Source of the DNA: Ziziphus jujuba
Taxonomy: Eukaryota > Streptophyta > Magnoliopsida > Rosales > Rhamnaceae
DNA: 64,000 nt
Direction: 5' to 3'
Assembly (NCBI RefSeq): GCF_031755915.1
Contig: NC_083384.1
Coordinates: 30,106,001-30,170,000 of the forward strand
Shown piece by piece: positions 1-9,582 of this stretch; the stretch's first letter is position 1, and the number at the start of each line of letters is the position of its first letter. The notes under the pieces are model-generated. The model ran no database searches and was not told the DNA's origin. It was given only the letters and a program-made list of their open reading frames with translations. A program made the translations under genes and the position numbers.

Positions 1-1550
1 TTTAAAAATGGAGACATATTTGTTGTGAGAAGTTTTGATAATGTACACAATTGCTCGTTAGATATCGTACATCGAGAACATAAGTAGGCTAGTAGCCGGG
101 TTATCAGGCAACGTATCAAATCTAAAAATAAAGGGATTGCACGTGTTTACAAACCCAAAAAAATTCAACATGATTTTTTATAGAAATATGGGATGAATAT
201 AAGCTACAACAAAGCATGGAAAGGTAAAGAGTATGCACTTAACAGTGTTAGGGAATCTCTAGAGGAGAATTTTGCTAAGTTGCCTGCCTACTATTATGAG
301 TTCGTGTCAAAGAACCCTAGGACTCTTACACGTATCAAAACAGATGATAATAACAATTTTGTATATTTCTTTATGGCGATTGGAGCAAGCATTAGGGGAT
401 TTATATCCCACATAAGACCCGTATTGGCTGTTGATGCGACTACATTGAAAGGGAAATACAAAGGGTAAATGTATATTGCATCGGGCATGGATGGCAATAA
501 GCAAATATATCCTTTGGCTTTCAGCATTGGAGATGGAGATAACGAGCAAGCATATACATGGTTTTTCCAAAATCTCAAGGATGCCATTGGAGATTTCCCG
601 GATTTAATGTTTGTGAGTGATAGACAACCTGCTACTGAAAAAGCATTACGCAAAGTTTTTCCTAATGCATACCATGCACTGTGCACTTACCATATAAGCA
701 TAAATATTAAAGGAAATGGACATGCGAAAGATGAAACAATAATACAATGTTTCATGCTCGCAGCTAGTGTATATTGGTTGAAGATTTTGAGTTTTATATG
801 GGGCAAATTGAGGTGAAAAATAGTAGGGCTGCCCAGTACATTCTGTCATGTGACCCTACAAGATGGGCACATTCTCTTTCTCCATATAGAAGGTACACTA
901 TCATGACCACCAATATTGCAGAAAGCTTGAATGGTATTTTGCTAGATGCTAGAGAGATGCCAATAGTAGCATAAATTGAGCACATATGGGATTTATTGCA
1001 AAGATGGTTTTATGAGCGACGTACTGCAAGTGCAAAATTGACGAAGCCTATGACTGACCATATGGAAAAGCAACTCAAACTACAAAATTTGGGGTCTATC
1101 GGACTACGTGTGGAGGCCATTAATATGTATGAATTTCTTGTGGAAGGTGGGAGTTTGAGGGGTACAGTTAATCTCCAATCAAAAACATGCTCATGCAAAA
1201 TCTTCGATCTTGATCAATATCCTTATGATCATTGTATTGCCACTTGTAGAGAACGTAGAATTGCTCCTTATGGCATGTGTTCTCATTACTACACCACCGA
1301 TGCATATCGTACAGCTTATACTAAATCCATTTATCTTGTGTTAGTTGACAAATAGTGGCATGCTTCGGATGATGTGGCAAGTCGTATTGTTCTTCCACTG
1401 AGATGGACACGTAGGTGAGCCGGTAGGCCGACTATGCAACGCATACAATCCGAAGGTGAAGATGTTATCGGATGTAAATGTAGCCGATGCGGTGGTGTTG
1501 GACATTATAGGCAGAGATGTACAAATCCATTGTCTTATGCTTCGAATTAG
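1..1550 (+). pseudogene. MULE (MuDR-type) transposase relic
   Basis: Decayed Mutator-like transposase, cut by the left window edge. One frame runs from base 1 with stops at 85, 181 and 466. It carries the MULE signature around 420-470 (RPVLAVDATTLKGKYKG) and, after the 466 stop, the region with FSIGDGDNEQAYTWFF, SDRQPATEKALRKVFP and HALCTYH. A frameshift at about 715-815 moves the reading to frame 3, which has stops at 972, 1353 and 1416. This frame holds the SWIM-like zinc finger (CSCKIFDLDQYPYDHC at about 1190-1240), in which the usual third Cys is Tyr. It ends with a CCHC zinc knuckle (CKCSRCGGVGHYRQRC at about 1483-1530) and a stop at 1548-1550. The domain order matches plant MuDR transposases. 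With at least seven breaks it cannot be functional. No terminal inverted repeats were identified. Confidence 0.9.
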
Positions 1551-1922
1551 GAAGTTTTAATTTAGTGTTATGGTTTAATATGTTTTGATAATATTTCATA
1601 TCTTGGATATTATATTATTTACTTGACTGTGGAAAATTTATTAATAATTTTTTTTTTTAAGAATTTAATCCCAAATGAAAATAGGCTTTCTAAAGTTGAT
1701 TTTAAATCTTTAGTTTACATCTCATTTTATGAAATGTCCAAATGATTTTGAAAAGAAAAAAAAAATGTATATCATTTTTTCTTTCCTTTAAACAAATGTA
1801 TAACATTTTTTGTTAAATCCATCTTCATCTTATATAACATTTGTCTCCACTTTCAATTTTTTTACCCCACTATTAACTTAAATAATCTATTAGAAATTGA
1901 TTTTTCAAATGGAAAAAATTAG
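1551..1922. other. AT-rich intergenic DNA
   Basis: No coding or structural signal was recognised. It holds poly-A and poly-T runs (1639-1658, 1755-1764). Confidence 0.6.
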
Positions 1923-2135
1923 TTTCCGATAGGAGTAAATATTATGCAACAATTTCCGCTGGATGGAAATATTTTCCAACAGGAGGAAAACGATTTCTGT
2001 TCGGGGAAAAAAATTTCCGCCTGGCGGAAAATTATCCAGAAGCTTCAATTGGTCTCTATATGGGATTTCCACCAAGAGGAAAATTTTTCCGCCTAAAGGA
2101 AATATTTTCCGACAAGCGAAAAATTTTACAGAATC
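1923..2135. repeat. Array of ~20-bp imperfect palindromes (TTTCCG...CGGAAA)
   Basis: About eight degenerate units begin near 1923, 1953, 1974, 1994, 2014, 2066, 2087 and 2107. Each is a 20-21 bp near-palindrome of the form TTTCCGCCNNGCGGAAAATT; the most perfect is at 2014-2033. Adjacent units abut with a 20-21 bp step, except for a spacer at about 2034-2065. Both strands read open because of the motif symmetry, which explains the two opposing ORFs here; neither resembles a known protein. Identity unknown; it could be a minisatellite or a transposon subterminal array. Confidence 0.65.
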
Positions 2136-4807
2136 TGCAATTGAGCTCGTAAGATGTTTGTGCATAATGGAATTCTAATAAATAAACATGGCACATTTTC
2201 AATAAGGTCAATTAGTTATCATTACATCAATAACACATCGTTATCTTCGTTAAATGAACATTATAATTCACCATTATCTTTACTACTCAAAGGCTAATAT
2301 TAGAAAGAAAAAAAAAATGCATCTATAAACATGACAAAAGTAAAGAAAAATGCATCACCACCCAGCTCATATGCTTAGTTCTTTGTTGTAAGCCTCATGA
2401 GCATACTTCCTCCGGAAGAACTCTATTTATCTCTCTCTTTCTCTATCTCTGTGAATGTGTATGTAATTTTCTTAGCATGCACTTGTAACTCTACGATTGC
2501 AAATTTTGTGCTTCAATTTTCTACTGGATCTATTACTTGCTTCTCCAATGCTGAAAGAAATAGAAAATCAATATTAGCAACAAAACTTAATTATTTATAT
2601 ATAGATCATATTGTTAATGCCATATGCAAGTCCTCAAATTCTTAATGACGTCACCAAAGGGGAAAAAAGAAAAAAGAAAAAAACACCATTAAAAACCTCT
2701 CTTGGAATTTTTCAAAAAAAAAGAAAGAAAAAAATTAAAAGCATATTGAACAGTCAAAGTTTAATTTGTAGCATAGATAACAGTGAGATCATACCTAGTT
2801 TCCTCTAATATTTGTTAAATCCTTCTTATCCACTTTATCCATTCATTGCCATCAAAAGATCATAAAATAACTCAAGAACCAGAGAAGGGGAATTATGAGT
2901 AGATATTGTATTTTAAAACTGCATTAGGAGCTGACTGTCAAAATTGTTTGACTTTAAAAGGAGAAAATTTTCCACCACAAGCATCAGAAATTACAAATAA
3001 GAGAAAGAAAACAAAAGAAGTTTATGAATTATTGTTTGCATGACAAGTAGCCAACCCAAGTATAGAATTTAAGTAGACACACCTTTAGGTGCAATGAAAC
3101 AAGACAAGCCCCAAACATGGAGAAATGACCTTATCATTCTTTTAAACAAACACAACTTCCACTCCTTTAATTAAGAATACACCTAATGCCTTAAAGCATA
3201 TTGCATATATACCAAAAAAAAAAAAATGTCCCTTACATAAAGAAAGTAAATGATACAATTTTTGAGAATTTTGTGATATCCTTCCTAACAATACTGACGA
3301 AATAAAAATTACAAACTTAAAACATAGAAACAGCTTTAACCTTTCTTTAAACATACACCCCAAACAAAATTTAAGAGGAATCTAGAGCCACCTACCACTT
3401 GACTACAAGACACACAATACTTGTTATGACAGCATCAGTTTATTATTTTGGTGTTGGAATTTTAATTGATATTTCAACCTTATTCTTTTATCTATATTCC
3501 ACTCTTCTTCCCCTCTTATGTAATTTTCACTTTGCCATTTCTCATAGGTATTAATTATTTTTTCCATAATTACAGGAAAAGAAATATAAAAGAAACTGTA
3601 TTCATGCACGAATTCTATGAGGCACATGCCACACCTCACCAAGGACAAAGGTTAATAGTTTCCTTCCAAGATCAATCAAACTATGAATATGTAGACTTGC
3701 GCAAATTAGCAATAGAGTGGTCAATTACTATTTATGAAGTTTCTTGAAGGCCAAATTATCAAATGAACCCCATCATCCTGGCTTTCGCTGAAGTGTCCAA
3801 AGTCTAAAACCACTAAATATGCTGAACTGTGCAGAGTATTAAAACCAACAAATATACATTAAAAAAACGTGTCAAGAATAGGCAGAATATAATGTGAGTG
3901 TGACATGCAATCATTTCAGATTCTGTACTCTAGTACTTGCAACATTTTCACCATTCATTTCTTAATTTTTATAGAAAGACATAAAATAGAAAAACTAACA
4001 CTTAAATCAAAGCCACCGGTTTTATAGTTGTTAGTCATGACTATCACATATTAATGACCTAACGCTCTATAAAGCATTCTGCTTATGACTTTTCACTTGT
4101 TATAATGGGATAGTGATTGCTAAAAAATGTAAAAAAATTCTTTGTTGTAGAATTTAAAAATAAAATAAAACAATACATTGCATATTGAGCATCTAAACAA
4201 TTATAACTGCACATGTATCCAGATATTGGACCATTAACATATCCATCAATACTGATATTCTAATCTCAGCCATTATATGCTAGACAGGATAAGGTGAACA
4301 TAAGATTTGCTCTACAATGAAAAATAAAACAATTATAAAAATAGCTTATAAAAACATTCATTAAATCCAGAATTGATTAGTAACCGATTCTCATAAGCTT
4401 AAAGGCTGAATAGAAAATATACCTATCTTTCCATGGCCAATATCAACAGTGCATCCTGAGATTCATCCTACTGCATAGAGTGACAATACTGCTTGCTCTG
4501 AAGCATAGAAGCTCGATATGTTAAATGTTTTAAACATCAGTTGTACTAACTATTCTCTAACAGCCTGGCAGAAAATTTCGCATTACTTATTCTTGAAGAG
4601 AGACAAAGCAAAGCAACCATAGGAAATTTGGATCAACTTCAAAACAACATGAAAAAAAAAATAAAAGGAAAAAAAAAATAAAACATGCACTTGCACATTT
4701 GTGCAGGCATTCGCATAAACAGAAAGAAGTGGATGCATCTAAAAGATCGTCTGCATTATTCATAAACAGAATGTTTCTATGCTATACATTCTAGAAATAT
4801 TCGAACA
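2136..4807. other. Intergenic DNA, no recognised gene
   Basis: AT-rich sequence with homopolymer runs. Short ORFs at 2397-2645, 2611-2808 and 3466-3747 show no recognisable domain and have the composition of chance ORFs. No RNA gene or transposon terminus was recognised. Confidence 0.5.
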
Positions 4808-5740
4808 TTATGCATAGTTTGGGAAAACAACAAGGTGGTGGTTGTTCATCGTCATGAAGAAGAGATTGGAAACAGTTTTTGCAAAGATTCTGGGAGATCT
4901 TATCATGGAGGAAAGCATAGAGATTTCGTTAATGGTTTTCATACCAGTGAGAGAACTTACAACATCAGACGTTGTGGGTCTGACAGTGGTGAATATATTG
5001 GTGCACTTCACTGCTAATGTTAAGATGGTCAATTATCCACTAATTCCAGCAGCTTGTGTTTTGATTCTGCAAGACAAACTTGCAATATATATTTAAACAA
5101 ATTAAGTTAATTAACACATAATATTGAAGTTTAATAAGTTTGCAGCCATGCTTCTCTACTTGCTTACCTCCTCTGCCAGAAACTCATGTTGCTTCTGGTT
5201 GAATTTATTTTCTGCATTTTTCTTCGCACTAACAATTTCAAGTACAACAACACCATAACCATAGACATAGTATGTTTGCGATATCTTTCCGTACATTGGG
5301 TACTCAAGAGCCATTTATGATGTATCCACTGTATCAATCCAGAAATACTGGTTGTTATAGTACTTGTTCTTTCCCTTAGAATTTGATTATATGTATAAAA
5401 TTAAATAGCCATTTCATTTACAAATTAGTACAAATTAAGTTCAAAGGGGGTACTAGTTCTTTGTTTACTCACCGTGTTGCTTTTACTTTGATGACCTTAA
5501 ATTCATTGTCCTATCCATCCTCTGCATAAAGGATAGGATTCCCAAAGTCTGATATCTTAGCGTTTAGAGCATCATCAACAAGGATATTAGCAAAGTCTGA
5601 TATCTTAGCGTTTAGAGCATCACCAACAAGGATATTAGCAGTTTTAATACCCCTATGTGCCATCTTCAATTTATAATTCTCATGTAGATAATTCAAACCC
5701 CTTGCTATTTGAAAAGAAACTGTAAGCTAGGTTTTCCAGA
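4808..5740 (-). pseudogene. Receptor-like kinase domain relic
   Basis: Read on the minus strand, three separated blocks match consecutive parts of a plant receptor kinase domain. At about 5511-5735 there is [13 protein letters not shown], then an HRD loop mutated to HRG ([13 protein letters not shown]), then KISDFG. At about 5170-5315 there is an APE-type block (ALEYPMYGKISQTYY, then YGVVVLEIVS). At about 4900-5065 there is KLLELVD and, in another frame, LAVKCTNIFTTVRPTTSDVV. The 5320-5510 and 5100-5165 gaps look like introns. The sequence most resembles LRR-VIII-type receptor kinases, by memory only. The lost catalytic Asp, a 48-bp internal duplication and a frameshift at about 5030-5040 make it a pseudogene. 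No N-lobe or ectodomain was found upstream. Confidence 0.8.
5544..5639. repeat. 48-bp tandem duplication inside the kinase relic
   Basis: Units 5544-5591 and 5592-5639 differ at one base. Because 48 is a multiple of 3, the duplication repeats 16 codons covering the end of the catalytic loop and the segment just before DFG without shifting the frame. Confidence 0.9.
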
Positions 5741-6281
5741 GGTTGAAGAAGATAAAAGAGAGAGAGGGAGAGAGAGAGAGAGAGCAGGGGTGTAAATGGA
5801 GAGAAGAGGAGGAAGAGAAGAGAAGGAAACCTGACTCCAAGAGCCGAGATCTATTGAAGAAATGCGATTGGAGACCTGAATTGGGTAGAAGGTGAAAACA
5901 GATGGTTTCGTGACCTCGTATTTGGCTGCTTCTTTACAGTTTGTTTTGCAGATGCGGTGTTCAAAAATGGAGGAAATCTGTGGAAATAGAGAAAGCGATA
6001 TCATTGGTGTTGAGAGCACAGAGAAGGTGTTTGAAAGGGAAAGTAGAAAGAATCCCTAGCTGTTGAAAGGGAAAGTAGAAAAAAAACCAAAAACAACAAA
6101 AAAATAAAAAATAAAAACACACGCGTTTTGATAGTGAAAAGAAAGAAAAGAAAAAAATCTTTATGAAGGGTATTCTGGTCTAAATTGGTTAAAAGTGGGT
6201 TAGTTTAAAAAAAAAAAAAAAATTTGCTATTTTTAAAGTTTACATTTATATGGTGGCTATTTTTCGAAAAAATCCAATAAA
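5741..6281. other. Intergenic DNA with GA-rich tract
   Basis: Contains a (GA)n-rich run at about 5756-5795 and a short direct repeat (TTGAAAGGGAAAGTAGAAA at about 6030-6080). The minus-strand ORF at 5705-6019 is a translation of this low-complexity tract with no recognised domain. Confidence 0.5.
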
Positions 6282-6289
6282 TTAATTAC

Positions 6290-6807
6290 ATGAAACTCTT
6301 TGAATCCAATCCACATAGATTAGACGCTTCTGTCTTGCAGCCCTCCATTGATGCATCTTCTCCATTCCGTCTTTAAAACGTTCTTCAAGTTTAGCAAATG
6401 CAACTTTACAACTTCCCTCCTGTTTTCGTACATCCGATGGATCTATACCATAAAAGATTGGAATGACAACACTCTGCTCATTCCTTTTCTTGCATTCAAG
6501 AATTTCCACCGGTTCATTCAAACACCACATAGATGAAAGCATAATTTTATGAGAAAATGATAATCCAGATTTTGGAATCATGGATTGCTTTGCTAAGTGT
6601 GTGTGAAATTTCATCACCGATCTGAAGTTCATGATCATCCATGAAAGTTGAAATATGCTTTGCAGATAAAGCAGCATAAAGATGGCTTACAAATTGATGG
6701 CGGGTGTCTTCACCTCTAAAACTAAGAAACACATAATATTTTTCTTGAATCTCATGCTTTTGTTGAGGAAAGATTGCGGAAGAAAGACAAGAAGAAGAAG
6801 AAGCCAT
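6290..6807 (-). pseudogene. TNL copy A: isolated, broken TIR exon
   Basis: The start codon is at 6807, followed by a poly-Ser leader and the TIR signature FLSFRGEDTRHQFVSHLY, as in the neighbouring TNLs. Three lesions are visible against the intact paralogues: a GAA-to-TAA stop right after IIIFS (about 6549), a 1-nt T insertion a few codons later, and a compensating 1-nt loss near the end after QWRAA (about 6327). The region with WCLNE keeps the Glu that is catalytic in TIR NADases. The exon ends with a phase-2 GT donor at 6289-6288, but no NB-ARC exon follows. The next recognisable downstream sequence is the kinase relic. It is therefore a decayed 5' fragment of a TNL. Confidence 0.85.
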
Positions 6808-6883
6808 GTTTACAAATTAAAGCTTTCTTAGTGAAGAATGGTGTAGATACAAAGCTCAATATGGAGAACTTTATAATGTAGAT

Positions 6884-6921
6884 TCTCTCTCTCTCTCTCT
6901 CTCTCTCTCGCTCTCTCTCTT
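6884..6921. repeat. (CT)n microsatellite in the 5' flank of copy A
   Basis: A nearly pure CT dinucleotide run about 75-115 bp upstream of the copy A start codon (minus-strand gene). Confidence 0.9.
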
Positions 6922-6980
6922 CCCCCCTCAGTAAGCTGCAAATTGTCGACCAAAAAACCTAGATAACACTTATAAGTGTG

Positions 6981-7040
6981 AGTCAGCGGTCAATGCCGAT
7001 ATGTGAATATAAAGTCCGAGTTTAAAGTCGGCGGTCAATG
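6981..7040 (-). promoter_or_regulatory. Two W-box motifs upstream of TIR copy A
   Basis: The plus strand carries GGTCAA at 6988-6993 and 7033-7038, i.e. TTGACC on the gene strand. Each sits in a repeated block (CGGTCAATGCCGATATG). W-boxes bind WRKY factors and are common in defence-gene promoters. A third copy (TTGACT) is at 7416-7421. Function is inferred from motif and position only. Confidence 0.5.
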
Positions 7041-8934
7041 CCGATATGAGTGTATCTTTTGAATATAAAGTCTTAGTCTAAATATAAAGTCCTAGTCCAG
7101 CTATTAAGGGATCCTCAAGCTGGGAGACAGGAGAAAAACATAGTAACTCAGACTTAAACAGAGATCAATAAAGATAACACTTTTGATTATAAGCAGAGAA
7201 AATATAGTGAGGAATAAAAGGAAACAAAAAGTGCAAGGATTTTAAAATCCCATATTTGGTTCTAAAATATGTATAAAAGAAAAAAAAAAGGGCGGAAAAG
7301 TGTAAAAGGAGAAGATTCAAGAATTGTTTAAATTCTAGCTCTCCTCGTGAACTACAAGTTGTTTGAAAAAAAAAAAAAAAAAAGTAAAAAACAAACAAGA
7401 AGTCACAAAGTCAGCAGTCAATGCCGGTCTTATTGGGTATATGTGGTTGTAACATTGATCACTAACTCTGTTTTTTATCAAAGCTGAGTCAGACGGTTAA
7501 TTAGCTAAGTTTGAGTTAACTCTGGTTTAAGCTCTGCATATTGTATCAATTACTTAATGTTAAAAAAATAATATGTAATTTCGGTAACAGCGGCAACTTC
7601 ATTACTTAATGGGGAAAGGAGTTACCTTGATAACGTGGATGTGAACGGTACTATAGCAAAATTGCTTAACCATATAACTTGTCTTATTACAGAATCATAT
7701 CCATATGTAATATATTTCTATATTGTGTTCACTTCTCTGCAAAATGACTCATAGTATTAGAAGTTAAAGAAATTGATGCTACACCATTCCTATGAAGCTG
7801 TGTTGTGATGGATTCTTCATAGCCTAAATCTATAAAAAAACACAAACCGATAAATGAAAAATCCATCAAAATGCTTTTCATAACAACTTTATTTTTTATT
7901 TTTTATTTTCCCTCTCTTTATATCATTTCAAACAAAAGAAAAAAAAACTTTTCCTTTCGAAATTACCTTTTTATCCAATGCAAAATCAAATCTAAATGCT
8001 GAGTCAGAATCTATTGTTTAGCTAGTAATGGAAAGAGTACTCATTTAGGCAAACAATTCAAAATACAAAAATGACCAACTATGCATAAACACATTTTATC
8101 TAACACTTTGGCACAGAATAGTATCAAACAAGGAAATTAAATCAAATAGATAAATATTATAAACTCAGAAAGATAAGAATGTTCAACTCAATGTATTTTA
8201 CACAAAAAAAATTCATCACAAACAACTCAGAATCATATGCAAAAAGTAATACATTCTATATTTTATTTAATTTTCTCTCCAAATATATGTAAAATGGTTC
8301 GTAGTGAAAGAAATTCATATTGATATCACACAAACAGGGTTTTCTATGCCAAGATCAGAAAAATAACAAGGGGAAGAGAACTTTGTAATTTCAATGTTAA
8401 GGCTGTCATGCACTCATGCTGCATAGGTACACAGTTTCTTCATAGCCTGAAACTAGAAAAGACATGCAAATTTTGTAAAAACAAAATTCACCTATATGTA
8501 CATGAAAAGAATTTTTGTAACAAATAGCGTTGTTTTTTCTTTTTTTCTTTTTGTTTTTTTTTTTCTTTTTTGTTGTTGTTGTTGTTGTTGTTGTTGTGCA
8601 TGTATTGTATCATTTCAAACCAAAGATAGCCAACCTTTCTTTAGAAATTACCATGTAGTTTGTAAACCTGGTTATAAATTAATATAATTAAAATACTACT
8701 GAATGCATGTTGTGAACAGTGTACCTCAACTTTGTACAAATTAAATTGCAGCAAAAAAAAAAAAAAAAAGACTTTCAATTGACTTACCTAAGTGGTCACA
8801 GATCACCGAGAAACTGGCTACATAATCTCAATTCATGATCAAAGCCTGCTTCTTAGTTTAGTTGTAGCACAGAATTTTTATTTTTTTATTTTTTGGGCTC
8901 CTCAACATTCAATTGCTCTATAATCTCTTAACAG
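7041..8934. other. Intergenic DNA: 5' flank of A and 3' flank of B
   Basis: No gene. The right part carries the cluster's recurring TNL 3'-flank blocks: 'aaatatatgtaaaatgg' at about 8283 and 'cttcatagcctgaaacta' at about 8438. A TTG trinucleotide microsatellite lies at about 8571-8598. The small ORF at 8496-8687 is a poly-Cys translation of it. Confidence 0.6.
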
Positions 8935-9582
8935 TCATATAAGTGACATAACCTTGAGTTTCTTCGAATGCAATACATCATTTTCTATACCATGAGAGCC
9001 TTCACTTCCACTGGTTTCGCAACATTCGTCAAAGCGTCTCTTATTTTTACTTTTAGTATCTACATCAAATCTCTCTATATCTTCCTTGTATACAAACCAA
9101 ACCCCAAATTTCTTAATCTCCCCATATTCATTTCCATCTATGTAGGTATCATCATTGTAATTGACGTTAACATCCTCATCAACATCATGACAGTATCCAC
9201 ATTCAAGCGACAAATGTAAACAGGCCATGGTGCAACAATTTGAGCGCCAACTTAGTCCTGAATTTTGCAAAGTCAGTTCTTCGACATACCACATGACCAC
9301 GTGATCTGAACTATCGTCGTCGCCCCCAAGACGCATAAAAGAATCATGCTCACACAGAAGACTATCAGGGATGGTTTTGAAATTGAGTTTACAACCAATT
9401 CCGAGAAACAGAGGATGGTCGATAATTTTATGCTGGTAAATAACAACACAGAAAGCCAAACCCAAGAAGTTGTCATTATTCCAATATGGAGGAAGCCTAA
9501 TATTCATTGAGGTACTGCCACTTTGGTAGCTGAACCACTTTGGAATTTCATCGCCAGGATAACAAAATTCAAAATCGTCACA
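8935..9582 (-). CDS. Gene B exon 5, C-JID domain and tail
   Basis: The acceptor is placed at ATACAG before 9582 by phase and by analogy with gene C, so the exact start is moderately sure. C-JID hallmark CYPGDEIPKWFSYQS, then LPPYWNNDNFLGLAFC. C-terminal tail: basic KNKRRF, then a polar or acidic stretch, then KKLKV. Stop at 8935-8937. C-JID domains in resolved TNL resistosomes contact the ligand. Confidence 0.8.
   Translation of the reverse strand, partial: CDDFEFCYPGDEIPKWFSYQSGSTSMNIRLPPYWNNDNFLGLAFCVVIYQHKIIDHPLFLGIGCKLNFKTIPDSLLCEHDSFMRLGGDDDSSDHVVMWYVEELTLQNSGLSWRSNCCTMACLHLSLECGYCHDVDEDVNVNYNDDTYIDGNEYGEIKKFGVWFVYKEDIERFDVDTKSKNKRRFDECCETSGSEGSHGIENDVLHSKKLKVMSLI

Noticed and set aside
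1923..2135. CRISPR-like array
   Set aside because: Units are degenerate and abut without unique spacers, and the genome is eukaryotic.
1905..2178. Two opposing ORFs of 71 and 86 aa
   Set aside because: Explained by the palindromic repeat array, which is open on both strands; no protein similarity recognised.
3466..3747. 93-aa ORF with a charged C-terminal half
   Set aside because: No recognisable domain, no paralogue in the cluster and no clear promoter; probably a chance ORF.
5705..6019. 104-aa Ser/Leu-rich minus-strand ORF
   Set aside because: Translation of a GA-rich tract; no domain.
8496..8687. 63-aa ORF with a run of cysteines
   Set aside because: The run is a TTG trinucleotide microsatellite read out of frame; no conserved domain or paralogous ORF.
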